This document shows, piece after piece, positions 7,296 through 9,386 of a DNA stretch of 9,386 nucleotides. The stretch's first letter is position 1. Every line of letters begins with the position of its first letter. The stretch comes from DATKYV01 sp035528275 (GTDB taxonomy: Bacteria > Acidobacteriota > Terriglobia > UBA7540): NCBI GenBank assembly GCA_035528275.1, contig DATKYV010000261.1, positions 1-9,386 of the forward strand, in the 5' to 3' direction. The position numbers and the translations under genes are program-made. The notes beneath the pieces are model-generated. The model worked only from the letters and a program-made list of their open reading frames with translations. It searched no databases and had not been told where the DNA came from.

Positions 7296-7381
7296 TTCCC
7301 GAAGGCTTTGTCAGCGTCCTCCCCGCCCGATTTGCGCTTTGGCCGAACGTATTCTGACTTCCGGCAACCTCCGAACGCGGC

Positions 7382-7411
7382 TTGACAGTTTCCCCTGTCT
7401 CGCAATACCTT
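7382..7411 (+). promoter_or_regulatory. Promoter candidate of the IclR gene with overlapping inverted repeat
   Basis: A perfect TTGACA (7382-7387) is followed after 18 bases by TACCTT (7406-7411), which keeps the important T1, A2 and T6 of a -10 box. The inverted repeat GACAG-TTTCCC-CTGTC (7384-7399) overlaps the -35 box and spacer and would suit an autorepressor operator. The predicted transcription start, around 7418, coincides with the ATG at 7419. Confidence 0.5.
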
Positions 7412-7418
7412 TCACATT

Positions 7419-8243
7419 ATGAAAAAAACGAAATCCGACCGCCCGGCGCCAGCGTCCGCCTATACGGTGAAATCGCTCATCAAGGCGCTGAACATTCTCG
7501 AGGCTCTGGCTGAGGGCGAGCAACCCAGTTACACGCTTACGGAGCTCAGCCGGCGGCTTCGCCTTCACGTCAGCACGGTTCATCGCTTGGTGGTTAATCT
7601 CTCGCAGCAGGGGTTTCTGGACCATGACCCCACCACGGGGGGATATCAACTCGGCTACCGCGTTTTGCGCATGGGGCTGAGAGTGCTTGACCGTCTCGAC
7701 TTCCGCCGCGTCGCTCATCCTCTCCTCCGCGAGCTGAACGAAAAAACCCAGGAGACGGTCCACCTGGTGATTCTCCAAGGTGAATACGGGATGTCGGTCG
7801 AAAAGCTGCTCAGCCCTCAACCGGTGGGTCTGGATGCGCGCCTGGGCGCCTTGATCCCGCTGCACTGCTCGGGTGTGGGCAAATCGCTGCTGGCCTTTCA
7901 GGACGAAGAATTTCTGCAGAGAATCGCCAGGCCGCCGGGCCTTGAACGGCGCACCGCGCGGACCATCACCACTCTTGCCCAACTGCGGAAGGAGCTCGCG
8001 ACGGTTCGCGAGCGCGGGTATGCCGTGGACGACGAAGAAGCGGTGGAAGGCCTGCGCTGTGTCGCCGCGCCGATCTTCGACAATACAGGTCGCGTGGTGG
8101 CGGCGTTCAGCGTTGCCGGACCCGCCACACGAATCACACCCGAGCGCATTCCGGAAATCGCCCTGCTTGTCTGCGAAACCAGCCGGAGGATTTCCTTTCG
8201 CCTGGGATGCAGAGCGGTTCCTCCGCTGGGGTCGCCCGCGTAG
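7419..8243 (+). CDS. IclR-family transcriptional regulator
   Basis: This 274-residue protein has the two IclR domains. The N-terminal winged helix-turn-helix (about 14-80) includes KSLIKALNILEALAEGE, the recognition part LTELSRRLRLHVSTVHRLV, and the wing LDHDPTTGGYQLGYRVLRMG. The C-terminal effector domain (about 95-262) includes LNEKTQETVHLVIL, LIPLHCSGVGKSLLAF, RERGYAVDDEEAVEGLRCVAAPIF and VVAAFSVAGPATRI, all standard family blocks. Such proteins are usually dimers or tetramers that bind palindromic operators and sense small organic acids or aromatics; the ligand here is unknown. Length is normal apart from a short extra tail, RAVPPLGSPA. No Shine-Dalgarno precedes the ATG, and the promoter candidate lies directly upstream, so translation may be leaderless. 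There is no adjacent catabolic operon in the window. The nearest upstream gene is the TSUP permease, about 290 bases away. Confidence 0.95.
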   Translation: MKKTKSDRPAPASAYTVKSLIKALNILEALAEGEQPSYTLTELSRRLRLHVSTVHRLVVNLSQQGFLDHDPTTGGYQLGYRVLRMGLRVLDRLDFRRVAHPLLRELNEKTQETVHLVILQGEYGMSVEKLLSPQPVGLDARLGALIPLHCSGVGKSLLAFQDEEFLQRIARPPGLERRTARTITTLAQLRKELATVRERGYAVDDEEAVEGLRCVAAPIFDNTGRVVAAFSVAGPATRITPERIPEIALLVCETSRRISFRLGCRAVPPLGSPA

Positions 8244-9054
8244 GCGCCGTGCCTGGTGAAGGCGGGGCGAGCGGCTGCGGACGGGCGAAATCTGATTCTC
8301 CCGCGCAGGCGGCCCTATACCGACCTTATAATTCCCATAATCATATTACGAACAATGAGGTGGGAACTGGGGCCCGTGCCGGCCATGATGCGCCCTTGCG
8401 AGGTTGAGGGAACATAAGCCATTCAGATTCAACAAGATAGGCGTAGCATTCGGAATGCGGGCTGAAAATGGGTTCGTTCGGTACAGGAATGGGTTCATTT
8501 CCTGTGGGAAACTTTTCGCCAATCCTTTGTTTTCATGAACTTGGTGGCTTCGTTTTTGCATTTTAACATCCCTTTTTGTGCAGCCTTTGGCATTTCCTGG
8601 CCGCCAGGGCGTAGGCGCGGCGGGTTGGCATCCGCAACGCTTGCTCTCAGCGAGCATTTCAATAGTGGATAACAACCGCCCTCCGCAAACATCGGGTTGA
8701 ATCGCGCGGCGATCCCGGCCGACCGGACTCCCCGTAGCCTGAACTGCGCCGTCGAGCAGTTTCGCCGGGTCGCCGCAAGCGCTTCTGGCGAATCACGCAG
8801 GAGCCGGGATTTCCTGCTCTTGCCTCGAAATATCATCATACGCTCTCGAAATGCGACGCTTGAGAACCGTGAGAACAGTGAGACACTTTTTTTCTGGCGT
8901 AATTGGTCGGGAGATTGGATAAGAGGACGAAAAGCGCTTGGGAAGAAAGTCTTGGGGGGCATGCGGCTGGGTATGTCGAGCGCCATCGCCGCTGGGGGGC
9001 CGCATGACAGCAGGGGCGGCGCCTGTCCCTCAGAGCGTGAGTCCTCATCGCCGA
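8244..9054. other. Gene-free stretch of about 810 bases
   Basis: I find no convincing gene on either strand. Open frames exist (for example minus strand 8986-8495 and plus strand 8697-9098), but they overlap one another, have unlikely composition and lack clear ribosome sites. The part from about 8320 to 8580 is visibly richer in A/T than the coding regions, with TATAAT at 8327-8332 but no matching -35 box. It also contains the short repeats at 8467-8505 and an 8-base inverted repeat CATGCGGC/GCCGCATG (8960-8967 and 8999-9006). It may be a decayed gene, a regulatory region for a gene beyond the window, or plain spacer. Confidence 0.55.
8467..8505. repeat. Paired AATGGGTTC repeats overlapping an inverted repeat
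   Basis: AATGGGTTCRTT occurs at 8467-8478 and 8488-8499, with starts 21 bases apart (two helical turns) and one mismatch. Overlapping the second copy is a perfect inverted repeat, ACAGGAA (8483-8489) and TTCCTGT (8499-8505), with a nine-base centre. Together they look like a possible protein-binding site, but no gene start is close by. Confidence 0.35.
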
Positions 9055-9060
9055 AGGTAG

Positions 9061-9083
9061 GGGCGCACCTTCATGGTGCGCCC
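9061..9083. repeat. Hairpin, 9-bp stem
   Basis: GGGCGCACC and GGTGCGCCC pair perfectly around a TTCAT loop, just inside the left boundary of the mosaic. Confidence 0.75.
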
Positions 9084-9125
9084 GCGGGAGGGCCGTGAAG
9101 CCCGTAGCGCAGAGCTGTCCTTGAA

Positions 9126-9144
9126 TCCGTCAACCGACGGACGG
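9126..9144. repeat. Third copy of the TCCGTCA palindromic motif
   Basis: TCCGTCAACCGACGGACGG matches the 19-base motif at 3254-3272 and 7212-7230 except in the central bases. It lies between two copies of CTTGAATCC (9120-9128 and 9148-9156), the first of which overlaps the start of the motif. Confidence 0.75.
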
Positions 9145-9221
9145 CTCTTGAATCCCTGATGGGAATGAACTGCCGCAGACTTACCGAACAAGTGTGCGCT
9201 ACCTTGATTGCGCCTCGTCAT

Positions 9222-9242
9222 GCGGCGGTCAGAGACCGCCGC
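9222..9242. repeat. Hairpin, 9-bp stem
   Basis: GCGGCGGTC and GACCGCCGC pair perfectly around an AGA loop, within the mosaic. Confidence 0.75.
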
Positions 9243-9257
9243 TACAAGGCTAACGTA

Positions 9258-9280
9258 GAGACGTTCCGGCGGAACGTCTC
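9258..9280. repeat. Hairpin, 10-bp stem
   Basis: GAGACGTTCC and GGAACGTCTC pair perfectly around a GGC loop. It shares the GTAGAGACG opening with the next hairpin, so the two look like variants of one unit with different inner stems. Confidence 0.8.
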
Positions 9281-9283
9281 CGG

Positions 9284-9312
9284 GTAGAGACGGCCCACCG
9301 GGCCGTCTCTAC
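9284..9312. repeat. Hairpin, 13-bp stem
   Basis: GTAGAGACGGCCC and GGGCCGTCTCTAC pair perfectly around an ACC loop. It is the strongest hairpin in the mosaic and starts four bases after the previous one. Confidence 0.85.
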
Positions 9313-9325
9313 ATCTTGCACTTGC

Positions 9326-9348
9326 GGGAGGGCCGTGAAGGCCCTCCC
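9326..9348. repeat. Hairpin, 9-bp stem
   Basis: GGGAGGGCC and GGCCCTCCC pair perfectly around a GTGAA loop. Its left part is the second copy of the 17-base direct repeat whose first copy, at 9084-9100, lacks the full right arm. Confidence 0.8.
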
Positions 9349-9386
9349 CTACCTAAGAACACGCAGCCAACTTGCACTAGGGAACG

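Larger units (their letters stand above)
9055..9354. repeat. Palindrome mosaic bounded by short inverted repeats
   Basis: The 300-base block starts AGGTAGGGG (9055-9063) and ends CCCCTACCT (9346-9354), exact reverse complements. Inside are at least six hairpin-forming units. A 17-base direct repeat, GCGGGAGGGCCGTGAAG, occurs at 9084-9100 and 9324-9340. No reading frame makes sense as protein. This arrangement resembles a non-coding mobile or REP-like composite, but no transposase is present in the window, and whether the block moves as a unit is unknown. Confidence 0.6.

Noticed and set aside
8870..8895. Rho-independent terminator before the T-run near 8886
   Set aside because: Only a four-base stem (AGTG/CACT) precedes the T-run, and no gene ends nearby on that strand.
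8495..8986. Minus-strand open frame of about 160 codons
   Set aside because: Composition is rich in Arg, Ser and Lys without any recognisable domain, it overlaps frames on both strands, and no good ribosome site was seen. A decayed gene cannot be excluded.
8697..9098. Plus-strand open frame of about 130 codons
   Set aside because: It runs into the palindrome mosaic and has no domain-like sequence or ribosome site.
9055..9354. CRISPR array
   Set aside because: The repeats are different palindromes of varying length without regular spacers, and no cas genes are present.

Overview
The window reads as a high-GC bacterial chromosome segment. It most resembles a soil- or sediment-type Acidobacteriota genome, and I hold that lineage only moderately. 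The grounds are the TPR region of a DUF5107-type protein, a very long fused membrane/spermidine-synthase-like protein, a Tat-exported aldo/keto reductase, and intergenic GTCATYCTGAG-type inverted-repeat elements. I saw no tRNA, rRNA, CRISPR array, transposase or phage gene. Five genes are complete and one is cut by the left edge.

Layout. Positions 1-1314 (+) hold the C-terminal part of a TPR protein whose reading frame is open from the first base. Facing it on the minus strand is a two-gene unit. A secreted concanavalin-A-like protein (3123 to 2395) comes first, and 18 bases later a Tat-signal aldo/keto reductase (2376 to 1381), with a good Shine-Dalgarno in the gap. A 392-base divergent intergenic region (3124-3515) carries a minus-strand TATAAT promoter candidate, a weaker plus-strand promoter candidate and a perfect 22-base palindrome. 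Then come a 927-residue fused polytopic membrane/spermidine-synthase-like protein (3516-6299), a TauE/SafE (TSUP) permease (6383-7126), a 99-base inverted-repeat element (7197-7295) and an IclR-family regulator (7419-8243). The last 1.1 kb has no convincing gene. It consists of a lower-GC stretch with short repeats, then a roughly 300-base mosaic of palindromes (9055-9354) bounded by short inverted repeats.

How the parts may work together. The two minus-strand genes look like one exported unit, with a binding or hydrolase-like beta-sandwich protein and an oxidoreductase outside the cytoplasm. The TSUP permease follows the fused protein by 83 bases on the same strand and could be co-transcribed. 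The IclR regulator has its own promoter-like sequence placed so that the mRNA may start at or next to the ATG. An inverted repeat overlapping that promoter suggests autoregulation. Whether IclR also controls the permease cannot be told from the sequence.

Most notable points: (1) the fused protein keeps the SAM-type nucleotide motif but has lost the paired aspartates of true polyamine synthases, and its membrane half is an internal duplication; (2) one 19-base palindromic motif occurs three times in three different intergenic contexts; (3) a dense palindrome mosaic fills the right end; (4) the IclR mRNA may be leaderless.
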